In this document: piece by piece, positions 1 through 13,475 of the stretch
Layout: every line of letters starts with the position of its first letter
How positions within the stretch are numbered: position 1 is the stretch's first letter
Origin: Lepisosteus oculatus
Lineage: Eukaryota; Chordata; Actinopteri; Semionotiformes; Lepisosteidae
Reading direction: 5' to 3'
NCBI RefSeq assembly: GCF_040954835.1
Contig: NC_090704.1
Location: 39,498,979 to 39,562,978, forward strand
Length of the DNA stretch: 64,000 nt
The notes under the pieces: generated by a model
Told to the model about the DNA's origin: nothing
Seen by the model: the letters and a program-made list of their open reading frames with translations, nothing else
Databases searched by the model: none
Position numbers and translations under genes: made by a program

Positions 1-349
1 ACCCTGTAAATCCTAGTTAGAGACTTCTTGCTAAGTAAGGGACATAAGTCTGCGTGCATGCTAGTGTCTTTTGTGAAGGGGCTGTAAAAACAGTGATTTA
101 TACTGTACATAGGCATTTCTCTGGTGACCAAAGGCAATGCAGCAGAGGTCAAAGGTAAGGAAAGTAATCAATAAGAATCAATGTTTTCAGTTCAGGCAAT
201 GAGATAAAATAATTTAAAAAGCCAAACAGAATGTTAGGATACATAGTTAAAAGTGTAGAATTCAAATCAAGGAATGTTACATTAAAACAGTACAATACAG
301 TTTACTGATAAGACTAAAAAGAGAATACAGTGCACAAGTTTGAGTCACA

Positions 350-645
350 AGATACAAAAACATATTTCTGATCTGGGATCACCAGATTTACTCTCGAACA
401 CAAAAGGACTGGCCTGCACTGACAGGCTAAAGAACCGAACCCCTTTAAGTCTTGAAGAGAGAAGGCCAGAAGGTGATCTGATAAAAGCATTCAAAATCCT
501 CAAGGGCACTGACAAAGTCAATCCCACAGACTTCTTCAGAATCAGCAGAGAAACGCGATTCAGAGGACACAGGCGGACACTACAAGGAAATGCATTTGAA
601 ACTAAGAACCTAGGAGGCACTTGTGGAACTGGGCCATGTTGTTAA
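350..645 (+). mobile_element. CR1/L2-like LINE fossil, C-terminal ORF2 piece
   Basis: An open frame encodes LEERRPEGDLIKAFKILKG followed by DKVNPTDFFRISRETRFRGH. This is the short segment after the reverse transcriptase domain that is common in CR1/jockey-group LINE relics of vertebrates. The fragment has no catalytic domain. Matching relics occur at 30,370, 49,335, 54,368 and 61,525 in this window. Confidence 0.72.
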
Positions 646-1399
646 AACTGATATCCTGGCTTCTTCAAAAAATGGCTAGATGAGATCCTCAGCTCAATAA
701 GACACAGCAAAAAAGCCAAATGAGATAGATGGTTGATGGGTTCTCTTTTCTAATCATTCCATTATGTCTTTATTAAGCACAGTAATATTCTGGCTAAATA
801 TACAGTACCAGTCAAACTAACCTGGTAAGTAACCTAGGCTTCAGACTGAAATCTGCTTGCTTTAGGTGTTCATTTTAATGGAAATGAAATGAAAAATTAA
901 CATTTTCAATGCATTTCACTTAAGATTATAAGAACACATATCATGTAATTAAATATTAATTAGGCAAGTTTATACAGTTTAAAGCACAGATAATCATGAA
1001 AAACCTGGTTTCAATGAGGTGTACTCAAGCTTTTGACGGGTCCTGTATATACTGTTTAAAAAATCAAATGCTGTTAGAATATAGCTGACCAAAGCAAAAA
1101 AGACACATGTATAACAATATTTCACCTCATGTTGCCTGAAATGACTCCTCATTCCCTCTCACTACTGCATGCCAATGTCTCTAGAAGTTTAAATGATATT
1201 TTTTAATGCATTCAGGCCTAGAATAAGGTCTACCTACTTTTTCTTTTTTGGCTACTGTTCTTTTGTTGCCTTTTATCCTGTTCCTTCCTTCTTGCATTAC
1301 TGGTGCTACTTTTGCTTTCTCTGGAACTTCAACAGCCAGCCCCCCAAACTCCTTGAATGCCCACCACCCCAGTGACAATACAAGAGAGATCCTGAAGAA

Positions 1400-1720
1400 T
1401 AAACGCACAGGAGGACCCCTGACGTTCACACCCAGAGAGCTGGCGGACGCCACAGTTGGGTCCAGAGCACTAGAGTGCATTTGCATCTATTAATTATCGA
1501 CCCGTTCTGGGCCGCCTCCCTTTCCAGGCTCCGCTCGGAGTGACAGCTCTTCCGACAAGATGCACAGCCCCAGTGGCAGGCCGGGCAGCGGCCTGGCATG
1601 CCTGTCATTCCCCTGGCTCTTATCTCCTGGCCACGGCAGGGAGCTGTCAGCAGCCAGCCATCAGCCAACACCCTTTTGCTATAATTACGCTACGACGTCT
1701 ATGAGCCACAAATGTTAGGT
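1400..1720. other. G+C-rich candidate conserved non-coding element
   Basis: A sharply G+C-richer block in AT-rich DNA. It holds an octamer ATTTGCAT (1,479-1,486) next to TAATTA (1,491-1,496), then GCCGCCTCCC-type sequence. The short open frames on both strands overlap each other and look like by-products. Confidence 0.3.
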
Positions 1721-4700
1721 AGGTTGTAGCCCTCTGTGCAATTCCTTATTGTATACCAGGGCAAACTGGCCGCTAAGAAACTTCAAAACGGTGCCAAAAG
1801 AGACAGGGATACCTCTCTGCAGATAAAAACAGACTCCCTTGGGACAGGGAAGTCAAATATATCATTGTACAATAATACAGTCTGGCCTTTAAATGTAACA
1901 GCAGGGATACTCACCCCAAGCTATAGCACCACAAGGATCTTGGGAAAAAAATGACCAGCCCATAGAGATACTATTTTTTCCTTAAACGTTTGGTCTTAAT
2001 GGTGACGTCCGTGCCTTTTCAGTTATATGTAGTTCGTATAGAGATCATAGAGAAATAATAAGCTCCCTTAGGAGTGAAAATGATTAATTCATCGCTAAAT
2101 CAGGGGGTAATGCAGTAGTAATTAAACATGAATTAGATTGCAAACAACATTGTAGATAGTTCGCGTTATGTGGGATGGAGGGGAGGCTGACACTCCAAGG
2201 ATAGCCTGTCCTTGACACTTATTTTACCCTTTAGCCCCCTGCATGTGATCATCTGTCTGAACTTTTCATGTGTCTTTGTGTATTTATCTCTGGCTCTCCT
2301 CCTGTAGTCGTTAGCTAAAAATTGCCCCCTCCCTTCCTCCCACTGCCCCTGCAGAAGCTCCCCTTAAAGAGGGTGTCTGGATAATAATCCTGCTCCTAAA
2401 ATAAGACCTTGACATTTCCTTTCAACCAGGGTCTAAACCCACACAGGAAGCCATGGACTTGATTACCTTCTGCTTTTGTTGGTTGTCCACGCTATTCAAT
2501 GAGCCACGTTCTTACAGTTCTTTAGAGGTCCTCTAGAAAGCCTGTGCTTTTTCTTAATTGATTTTAATTAAATCTTGATAAATGGCCTCAGAACATAATG
2601 TTTACAAGTCTTTGCAGCTACAGTATAAGCACTTCATGTTCATCTCAGACAACTAGTATGCTTTTTTTGGAGCCTGTTGTATCATTTTCATAACCAACAG
2701 TGTATGTGGTGAGACCAACAAAAAATCAGTCTTACAGCAAATTAAGTTAATTGATGACCAAAAATATTAATTCAGCTGTATGTTTTTTTTAATTATTGAG
2801 TAGTGCAGAATTACATTAAAAGCAGGTAGATTAATCTCTCTCATCTATCTCCATTGTTGTAAATCAGCACACAGATATGTCACAGCTGAAAATGGTGACT
2901 GAGCTTTTAGAATAAATAAATAAAGCCCTGGTCTGCATTCAAGCTGTAACATTGATTAAATTAAATGCCATGGCTGTTACTCTGTTCTGTGTGATGTTTT
3001 CAGACTCTCAACCAAGGGCAACAAGAGTATCCAAACACACTCCATAGAAAGGCAGTCCACTGCTACTGCTACTATAGTATTGTTGGTCAAATACAGTTTA
3101 ATGTACCCCTTGCAAGAAGAAAATCTTGTGGGGATTAGGGGAGCTTTCAAGGCAACCAGCTCCTTCATCTCAAGCTCTTTATGATGTCATCCTTATCTGC
3201 CAACAGGATGTGATGGAGGATGAGCCTCAGACTGTCTGTGTCACAGACACAGGGCTTTGAGATCAAATCAAATTCTTAGGTGTGGCAGGTGTGGGAATTT
3301 TGGGATCAGATTTTTGGGAAAAAAGTTGCTATAATCCCTCAGTATTTCTTGTAGAGTAGCACTGTTTCTGCTTTTCCTGCTGACACAGGAGGCACAGTCT
3401 GTCCTTTCTGGGTAGCCAGGTATGCCTGTGTTGCCCTCCAAGATCACCTACTGTTTGAACAGTAAACGATTAATCCCTTCTGCTAAAGAGAGATTTACAC
3501 ACACTACAGAGCCCCATATTCCCATCTGGCTTTTAACTGGACCCCATGAAGCTCACCACAGAAAACTCACCGAGCCCCTTCTTTATTGTTATAATTTACT
3601 ACTGTCAAGTGGAATATCAATGTCTGCTGGCCGTTTGTTTCAACTTCACTTACAAGGCTGTAAACATAAAAGAAGGACGGTACTCTCTAAAGACTGTCAT
3701 AACTCATCAGAAGTCATCAATCAATTTTTACGATATTTTTAGTTTAAAATTTTAAATGGCAAATAAATGCATGATAAAAGCCACATTAACAGGTAGTGAT
3801 AGGATTATCGGAATATCTGACAGTGTCACTTTCTTTCCTTGACTGTCTTAGTACAGAAGACTGTTTTTTAATTTTCCGGAAAGGCACACCGGCTAACATT
3901 TTGGTTATGACTGAGGTAAAGTACTTAAAAGCTATTGAGAAGGCTATCAAACCATCTCTGACATCACATTGAGAAGTTTCAATATGTACACTCTGAGCAG
4001 TATGTAATCGCATTTAATTTGTTCCTCTAATACAAACATTGAAACAAAGAGTCACTATGACTGTGCAGACTCTGGTGCAGTTAGCCTTCAGGTTCCAACA
4101 GGTTTCTTTGTAAATGTTATTTTATCTCATAAGCAACGCAACTATTTATTCCTGCATGGAGCTTGGCAAACTACAGCTGATGAGAGGACGAACTACAGAG
4201 ATAATCCACTTCGCTGAAAATGTGACACAGGGAGGGAGGAATTAGAAGAGATTATTGGACATGCCCTCATGATTAAAGCTAGAAAAACACAAACAAACAA
4301 GTCTCTAGAGAACTGTCTTTTTTTTTGCATTTCATTTACAAGTTTTTATTTTCATTACTTCAAAATCAAGATGTATCCCCGATTATGTCTCAGGCCTCCC
4401 AGAAAGCCTCACTATTTCAACACCATTAGAATTGTCCACTTAGCATCACTAAAACAGAACCAGAAACACTGTGTATTGACAATCCAGGTATATTCTTACA
4501 CAACACCAGGACCAAGTTGATCCACACAAGACACATTTCAGATTCTCTCTAGTTGATACCAGGATTTCAGGCTGATGGCAGGAATCTGAACTCTTCTCTA
4601 TCCCGACCCTAATCCAGCATTTATAGATCCCTCATGGAAGCCAGCAATGTCGCTTTCACAATTATTAGTTTACCTGATGCTTTTGCCTAAAGCAACTTAC

Positions 4701-7214
4701 TTTGTATCCATGCACAGAGATTTACCAGAACAATCTGAACGAAGTACTTAGCTGAAGTGTACAAAAGCAGTGTCCAATGTCCAGTGGGACTAAAACTCAA
4801 ACCTTCCAATTACAAGTCCAGAGCTACATGATTTTGATGGTGATTTTCCCATTCCATGGAAATGGGTAGGTTTCAGTGTATAGCAGTTTGATCCATTCCA
4901 GGCTTTACAAATTGCAGGACACTGCACAAATTGTGCTGAAGAAGCACTTTGCATGCCTATCTCAATGCGAATTCCTAAAATAACATAAGAAGCTTGAAAT
5001 ATTCAGCACCTGTTGATACCGGTTTACATAAGAGCCTAAAGCTTGTAAATCCTGAAACGGATCAAACTGCGGTGCCAAGGGAGTCCTCTCTCTTCCCCTG
5101 CATGTCTTCAGTCAGCTGGTTAATCATCATCCCCTGCCTTAGCAGTAAATGATGCAATGTCTGTCTTTGCCAGAGACATACTCATAGACAGCCGTTCAAA
5201 TCTAAATGAGTCTACGGTCCCAGATCATTATGAAGACCCCCCTGTTATTCTTATGATATTCCAAAGATTCTTCTGAAAATAATATATGGCTCCCACTGAA
5301 TATGAGGTGTTGTGCATTTAACCTACCCTCTAATTTGACATACAAACCTTAAATCTAAGTCTCTGGAGGACAAATTAAAACAAGGTGGATGAATGCATAT
5401 GTGGTTCAAGTAGCTTTGAGGTCCACCACACACACACTAACCACAGAAGTAGTGACAAACGGTGAAACCTCCAATAATCTAAGCACTTCCAACCAGTGAC
5501 TGTGACTCAATTACTTCTGTGCATGACTGTGGGCTGGTTTCGTCTATTCATCACATTATCTCAATCCTGCGTACTAAAATTCATATTTTCAACATTCTGT
5601 GAGCAAAGGGCAGAGATTGCGATTTCAACGGATTGGTGTACTGTACCTCCAAACCTAGAAACCCATTTGAACCAATTGCACCTGCTAACTCACCTCCAGT
5701 TGATTACTACTGTTACAATGACCATTACTAGCGCTGTTCTTAACAGTACAACAAAGTTCGCTGAGGTCAAATCCCATTAAGATCCTATTAATGGAGCAAG
5801 TTCAAAACTAAAGAACCATCCACAAAACTCAGATTAAAGTCACCCCAGGTTCCTTCATGTAGGAAAAAGCAGTCTGATGAAGAAAAATGCGAAACTCAGC
5901 AGAGTAAACATGGCACCTTTTCCTATTTCAAATCCATTTATAAAGCTGCGACAGGGGACTCAGTGGTGACAAATGTGCACAGCCCACGCTGTGATTGAAG
6001 AGCTGCCACTTGTGAGATAAGAGACATAATTGTTATATAAAAAATAAATACTACAGCATGTCCAATCCACTACACCCCAAAGGCAATCCTGGGATGTTCA
6101 CGCAGTCTGAAATAACTATTGTGACGAACCACAAACCACCATGTAGAAGTAATGCTTCTACATTTACCTCCGCTTTGAAAAAGTACACACCCCCTTTAGC
6201 ACTCTTCCGGCTTCATACCTGTCCAGTGGCATTAACATCACAGTTGCGTTAATGCGGGTATGTCCATAATTATTGCATTAGTAGATTTAAATAGGTTCAT
6301 GCCTCCATTGAACTGCTAACAAAAGGTTGAGAAGTCTTCTAAACAGGATTGATTTATTAGGAAGAAACTTACAAAATCCATTTTATTCGTTTTTCAGCTA
6401 GACTGAAATGTTTAGCCAACAGTAGTCTATAGAAGAACATGTCAGCTGGAGAATATTCATGAACCTTCAGCTTTTCTGCATGACAAAAGGACATGAAAAC
6501 TACAGCAGGTAGGTTCAAAGTCTGAAGAGCACAAAAACACGCTTTGCACAACAGAATAAAGACAAAAGATTTCAAAGCCTTTGAAATCACAGTGCCCTAC
6601 AATGAGCCCGAATGTAAAAAATTCAAGTTAATATAACAATAGACACAGCAATTGAAAGCACATGAGGTGAACAATCACAATGCCCCCTCCCTCTCCAACT
6701 GGGCTTCATATCCTAACACCCAAGGCTTTGCATCTCTTTAATTCCCTCTACTTCCTCTAATGCTAAGCAGAAGAATGGGGGCTTTGTCCCAGCTTCTGTT
6801 TATTCTTATTCAAACTGGCTATTCCCTAGAACTCTTAAGTGAATACAGGGAAAGCACCTTTATGTATAGTACAGTGACAAAATCTAAATCACAAATAATT
6901 TTCTTCACTGTTGTAGCTATTGTGTTAGGGGGCTTCTGTTCCTCGACCAATGCTTTGTGTTAGGTCCTGTATATTGTACCCTCATTACAACAGCAGAAAA
7001 TTCAATGTCTTCCTAATTCTGCAGTTCTTCTCGGACATACAAGGGATAAGAAACAGTACAAACTGCAGACTTTGATTAATTTCGGTTATGAACAACAGTA
7101 ATATGTTAGATAAAATTCAAATTCATTCCACACTTCCTCTTTGAGATTGTTACTATTTCTTCCTAAAAAAGCCTGAACATTTCTCTTTGTCAACAAACCA
7201 CGTTCAGCCAAAAT

Positions 7215-7280
7215 GTTGTTTTTCTTTCTTCTCTTTTCAGCATGGAATAAACCTACTACTTGTTCTAATGCAGTTGTGAT
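7215..7280 (+). repeat. Second copy of the CATGGAATAAACC tail motif
   Basis: TTTCTTCTCTTTTCAGCATG followed by GAATAAACCTACTACTTG matches 23,465-23,515 over about 50 bp. Neighbouring sequence is unrelated, so this is a solo fragment. Confidence 0.5.
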
Positions 7281-8649
7281 GAGAAAAAACAAGAGACCAG
7301 CTTTACTATTAACTGCTACAGCTGTAACACGTGCTATACCAAGAGGTAAGCCTATGACAGCTGTGTTGCCCCATTTCTAACAGATAAAGCATCTGAATAT
7401 TTTATACTGATACTGCATACTTTCGTGTTTATTTTTTGATACCTCTGATTTGTATTTTTAAGGTACTAGATCCATTTTTATTACCTGTCACATTGTTGAT
7501 ATAGTGAACAAGTTCGACTTGGTTCATTTCCTTTGACAGACTAAAAAGATATAGCGACTTTATTGAAATAGAGAAGTAAGGTCTTTGTTTGAAACCATTT
7601 CAACATGTTTGTTTCCAAATATGGAGCACAGGCCTGCTCACACCCATCACCAAGCATCTTATCTGCTAGGAAATCAAACCTTGAGGTTCACAGCTATTGG
7701 GACCTGGATTTAGATTAGATTATTTTCCATTGATTACAAAACCCTGGTTCTAGCAGCAGTTACAATTTTGTTGCCTGCTTGTGAACAGCACTGCCAGGCC
7801 TGCTTACTGTGGAGACTGAGGAAAATGGCAGCAGCACAAGCAGTGACTCACTGCACTTAGCCTTTATGATCCTCAGACACAACCTGAGCTGACATTAATG
7901 GAATAAAACAAGGTCACTATACATCTCCTGCTGCAGTCCCACTGCTCTAGATAGCTGTATTTGCAACTAGCACATCATTTATTGAATACAAAGTAGGCAC
8001 AAAAAGGTTTCCAAGATGGGTAGCAATGACGCCTGTTTCTGGATGGCCAGTCCTGATAGTTTTACAGGACTTGGACTGGGAAATAAAATCAGGAGTACTT
8101 CAGCATTCAATGACTGGACATTAAGTATCCACGTATGAAAGAAATATTAAACTTGTAATGTTTGTCTAGGCAGACTCCAACCAGACCAGCAAAATGTTAA
8201 CAAACAGCAAGTAAAAACACAACAGTTTGTCAGATTTAACAAAGGGTAAACAATGCAAGAACTTGTAGGTCCAGAAAATAGTATCTAAATATTTCACCAC
8301 ACCTAATCCTCAAAAATACACTGGAGATAGTAAATTTTATTTTGCAAAGAAATGTAAAGCCCATATGAATACTGCAATACTTTGGTGCAAAGGTACATTC
8401 TAGACGCTGAAGCAAATGGAGCAAGTGTTACTGCCAAAATATTTCCAGCACTTCATTTTGATATTAATGGTACGTTGGGTGTGTGTTTTTAAATTAATAA
8501 AGGCATGCGTACAACTCCATAATTTTTTATATCACTTTCTATTTCTATTCATATATACTTCCATATCGGTGCCATCTAATTTAATTTGACATGCTTACAC
8601 TTTACTGAATTTATTTTGTTAGTAACAGGGCAATAGAAAAGCTCACTTT

Positions 8650-11550
8650 ATTTTTCTTTCAACATGTCTACGGCACTGCTAAAAGCAGACACAGATTTAC
8701 ACATACACAAATATGTGCCGCTGATCCTGCTGTGTCTAGCGCCAGGCAGCTCAGTCTGTCATTTGAAGCTCGTCAGTTCTTTACCGGAGAAATTTTCCTT
8801 CACTGCTCTGCCAAACGTACGAATTGCTCAGCAGAACATTGCAAAGCACTGTTCGAGGAATTGCCTACGTCTTTTATATGAATGTGACGTTAATATTATG
8901 AAACGGGAAGACAGGGTATATGTACAGTTAGGTGATTGTGATGGGGGAAAAACCCCCGGTATTTGCTCAGGTTATCTGGTTGCGCGTAAAAACTGCAAGG
9001 CAAATGGAGACCATCAGAAACGTGACTATATATCGATGCCTCCTTCACTTTATTCAAATTAGATAATATCTGTTAAGTGCCGTGGTTTAAATATAAGAAC
9101 TGTGTCACTGATGTCAAAATATTTCCGCGTTGTTGCTCAGGACACAATGCTATTTTCATTACAGATTATCTTAAATATTACCTTTAAAAAAACAAATGTA
9201 TCGTTAAAGTGTTTCAGCTTCGACATTAACGGAAATTATATTTGAAGAAATGACTCGTTTCTTCCATGATGTAGTTTAATGAATTCGCAGCTGTTACCAG
9301 CCACTAATACGTTAATCTTCACCATCCAGTGTAGCCTGTAGAGTAATATTATATGTTGTAGTAATTCCTACTCTTCAGGGTCGAGTTAGGCACCGACCCT
9401 GAAGGGAATGACCTGGAAAAAAACCTGAACGATGAAAGCCAGGTAGCATAAACCACCGTTTCGCCGATTCTGTTCACTACTTATACGTTAATTATATTGT
9501 GGGTCTGCTGCTTGGGTGTTTGATGTACACCTGGTGAACAATCATGCCGGACTTCATTATACAGTGCCAGCTTACTTATCACCCACTAATGTTACTGATT
9601 TCGTACATGTTGTAGCTTCTTCTCATTTCTAAAGGACTCACCGGTTTTTTCCGCTCTAAAAGTAAATGGTGTACGAATAGTAAAAACCCGGATTAAATAA
9701 TGTATTAAGCAAGAGCTATTATTCTGTACGTGGTCCATTCAAGCGACAAAAATCTCCCCCTATTCTGCTGACGTAAACATGACCAAAAGTAGGCTACAAT
9801 AAAAGTATTTGATCATTTCCTATTTGCACTATTTCCTGCAACTATTACATTCTGAGAAAAAATGAGTCGTGCTCGACCGCATATAGTTAAGCAAAATAAG
9901 CCTTTAGCTGGAAGGCAGGACCCTGTTTCATTGTCTACGCCAGCAGAACACTGTAGCTGCCCTCAAACTAAAGTCCAGCCGAACTGTGTACCGGTAAAAC
10001 GATGCCCAGTCCTACAGTATCCTGTGATGACTACAGTCTGCATTGAGACGTGAGGGACGTGACAGGACTTCTTTTTATAATGCAGACCGGAACAAGGCAA
10101 TTCATGTATTCATTATTTATATATTTCATGTACATGTCTGTCCCAAACGATGCCAGTTTTAAATATTCTTTAAATCCCGACCCTCTCTTCCCAACCGGTT
10201 TCACATCACTCAAGCTCCTGCTTCTATATGTGGCCGTGACGTAGGAGAAAATGAATAGAAAGCATCCTTTGGCACGACATAATCATTCACCCACTTAATG
10301 CGCTCCTATGACTTCAGGGTGATGATAAAGTAATTCAATCCGTAATCCGTTAATAATGTAGCAAATTAGAATTCAAACGATGTACAACGTGAAATTACGC
10401 GAATGCAAGCACTGCTGGTATTATTGTCACGTTTAAAAAAAAACACTGCCGGATGATTCTGTGTTTGTCGATACCGCTTTCGTCCTTTTAATTAAATCTC
10501 ATTTAATTCTTAAGTAAAATGAATTATATTAAATATATGGTATAATTCTGATTGTATTATGGGTTATAAAAATATCAACGACTATACATGTATCTTCATT
10601 TATGAGTGTGAACTAACTGGGCAGTAATTAATTGCCTTCACTGTAATTTTAACGTTTCCATCAGTGGCCTATCAGGTGTCCGGAACGCCTAAGAATTAAA
10701 CACGGTTTAGATAAAGCCTATAGTCGTCGACAATTTATTTTAAAGACCAATTTACTGCTCTTCCCCTGTTCCAGTGCCCTGTTAAACCGTGATATCATTA
10801 CCACCGGCTCAACACAAAATGTGTGATAACCTGTTACATCTTCATCTAACTCGCCTTGGAAACAGGGGTGACATCAACAAGGTCTTAGTTATGTAATTGG
10901 ATAATTTCCAAATAGATTTATAATTTAAAATTTATAATTCAAAACCCATTATTTTATTAAATCCCCACCATTTCAAAACGTGACATGCAGTCAACATAAA
11001 ATCATTAGAAATCAATCAATCCAAATTCGTCTTTTCCAGGTTAAATCGCATCAGTACCATGTGATGATGCGTTAAACAGTGCCTTGTTGGCACTAAATAA
11101 ATTATAGCAGTGCATAATGCACCTTAATCCCTTTAAGATGATGTCGTTCACTCTGGCTACTTTTTTCTCAAGTCGCATAATGAACTGCAGTAACAGACGC
11201 TCTTACCTCGATGATGCTCGATTGTCGCGGTTCTTTCCCGATCCCTCCCCTGGTCCTACGATTTTATACTATAGAATCACGTTTCTTTCTGCACGTCGAT
11301 ACAGAAACGTCAGTATGAGAATAGGACCCCCTCCCTCACCGTCCTCTTAGTGAGACACAAAGTCTCCTGGGTCCTAGTGCCTTCATTTTTTTCCCCCCGA
11401 TGACTCACCTGTGACTTTAGCAGAATGTAATTTTGTTCCCAGACTCACGAAATGACTCGCTATGCGCACCACTGAATTCTTGCACTGACGCTTTGGGTCT
11501 AAATGCTCGTCTTAAGAGCTGCTGAGCAGCTGTCCGGTGCATCCGCTGTC
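8650..11550. promoter_or_regulatory. CpG-dense block, possible promoter region of an unseen gene
   Basis: About one CpG per 30 bp by eye in 8,650-9,100 and remaining dense to about 11,500, roughly four times the surrounding level. It contains the 132-codon open frame 8664-9062, which has no recognisable domain. In mammals SLC16A3 lies head-to-head with CCDC57, but no monocarboxylate transporter exon is visible here. I cannot name the gene. Confidence 0.45.
9373..9404. repeat. Perfect 11-bp inverted repeat (hairpin)
   Basis: CTTCAGGGTCG, 10-nt spacer, CGACCCTGAAG, in the CpG-dense block. Confidence 0.8.
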
Positions 11551-12154
11551 CTGAATCACAGTATCATTCTGTACTACTTAACGCTGGAAGCTGTGCGAGT
11601 CTTCCTCTCTCTCTCTTACTTATCCCCACCCAACCCCTACCCAACACACACTAAGCTGCTGGAGAACATGTGCAGTAGTGGTACAGGAGTAGAGTGTGAA
11701 CTGGGGATGTACTCACTATAATGCAGGGGTGAAGCTTGATTCTTGGAGTGCTACGTGATGTGTTAGCTAATGTTTTACCAACATCCTCTTAGCATTTATT
11801 TGGTAGAATTGCTTGATCGTTTAAGTAAACCGAGACTTTATAAACTGGATCATAAAAACCATAAGACTTCGGAGCGTTCCCTGAGCAGTGGTACCGTCTT
11901 TTCTATCGTCAGTGTTAGTGTGAAACAAAAGGGGAATTTTTTCATTTCCTTTTCAGTTCTTAGCTGCAGGCACAGCCAATCTCTGAATCCCTGACTTCAT
12001 TAGTTATTTTGTTAGACAGACATGTCTTGAAATTAAATCAATGGGATTACACCCACAAATATGGAAAGCATGTCTATAATAATATGTGGAATGTGGTTTT
12101 CATGAACATTTATTCATATTTGTCTTTTTATTGAAATGAATACCTAGAGATTTC

Positions 12155-12240
12155 CTAATCTTGGTCCTGGTGATCCAAACACCTGCTGGTTTTTGACCCA
12201 TCTGAGCCCTCAGTTACACAATCAAACCCTTTACTGTCTT
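12155..12240 (+). mobile_element. Possible fragment of the same MITE-like family
   Basis: CTAATCTTGGTCCTGGTGATC and CACCTGCTGGTTTTTG resemble the end of the 20,498 element (CACTCCTGGTC ... GCTGCTGGTTTTAA). Short and weak. Confidence 0.4.
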
Positions 12241-13109
12241 GATAATATAAAAGTTCATTTAAACTGTGTTCCAAGCTATTAAACACGTTGGAGCTTTAAA
12301 TGTTATATTTAAATAAGTTAAATAAAATCCCAAACTTGTGACTAGAAGCAAAATGCGAATATTAAAATGAAGCAACTTCTTAGATCAAGTAAGGCTTCAA
12401 TTTTCTAAAATATACAATTCTGGGATGGATCAGGGAACTACTGACTTATAGTGATAAAAGCAGAGCATCTATCAAATTAACATAAAACTAATTTCCTGTA
12501 ACAGATGATGTGTAATCACAAAATACTTAACAAAACTTAATAAAAGATAAAACGTCAGAATCAGATTATGCAAATCAGTATGCACAGTAGCAGAATATGA
12601 AAATACAGTAATCTGTATTTTGTATAAAACAACAGAGTATTTTGACAGTTATGGTAAAAAAGGTGAACTGTTCCTCAAAAACAATATTTATTTCACAGTA
12701 ATATGCTGTTTTATTGTGTTATCTATGTATATTCAAATGCATTACCAAACATTCTGTATTCTTCCATTTCATAACTATCACTAAAATTGAAAACATTGAT
12801 GTACATACAGTATTTTCTAATACAAAGAAATCGAATTGCATACAAAATGTGTATTTATTTCAACATTGTGTGTATTACTAGACCATCCTCCAAAATAGTT
12901 ATGTATATTACTAAATACTCTATCTTCAAATCCATTCATATTAGTATTTTGTGTACCTACTTTGACTGTAACCTTGAAAACATTTTTAAACTCCTCATAA
13001 GGGATATTAGAACATTCCTTCATTATGAATCTGTCCAGTTTCTCCAGGTTGTGTGGCCTGCACTCTGGACCTGCGGTCTTCAACCAATAACATAGTCTGC
13101 TAGGAACTG

Positions 13110-13475
13110 AAAACCATCCATCCGTCCATTTCCTCACTGCTTTATCCAGTACAGGGTCATGGGAAAGCTGGAGCCTATCCTAGCATGCAACAGGCACATG
13201 GCAGGATACACCCTGGATGAGATACACCCTGCAATGAGTCCATTGCAGCAGAAACACTGACATAAACATACAGTACACACACACTAGGGCCAGACTTCCC
13301 AAAGCCAATTTACCTCCCAGTATGTCTTTGGACTGTGGGTGGAAACTGGAATACCTGGCAGAAGCCCACACAAACATGGGCAGAACATAACTTCATGCAG
13401 GAAGCACCCTAGGAATTGAACCCAGGGCCCCAGTACTGCAATGTAGCAATGCTAACCACTTTGCCACCAATCAAG
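13110..13475 (+). mobile_element. Fish interspersed repeat with ATCC terminal units
   Basis: Starts CCATCCATCCGTCCATTTCC, contains TTTGGACTGTGGGTGGAAAC and CCCACACAAACATGGGCAGA, and ends in GAATTGAACCCAGGGC and CTAACCACTTTGCCACC. This is a very common fish repeat, resembling RTE/Rex3-type LINE tails by recollection. Non-coding and decayed. Confidence 0.75.

Larger units (their letters stand above)
646..8649. other. Non-coding stretch, no gene recognised
   Basis: AT-rich, only short unrelated open frames on both strands. Apart from the candidate element at 1.4-1.7 kb and the small repeat at 7.2 kb I see nothing. Confidence 0.5.

Noticed and set aside
1..8600. SLC16A3 (monocarboxylate transporter) expected upstream from mammalian gene order
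   Set aside because: No exon encoding the transporter's N-terminal PDGGWGW-like motif or membrane segments is visible on either strand.
8664..9062. 132-codon + strand open frame as a protein gene
   Set aside because: No domain, no family resemblance, no splice context; CpG-dense sequence with few stop codons can produce such frames by chance. Kept only as part of the island.
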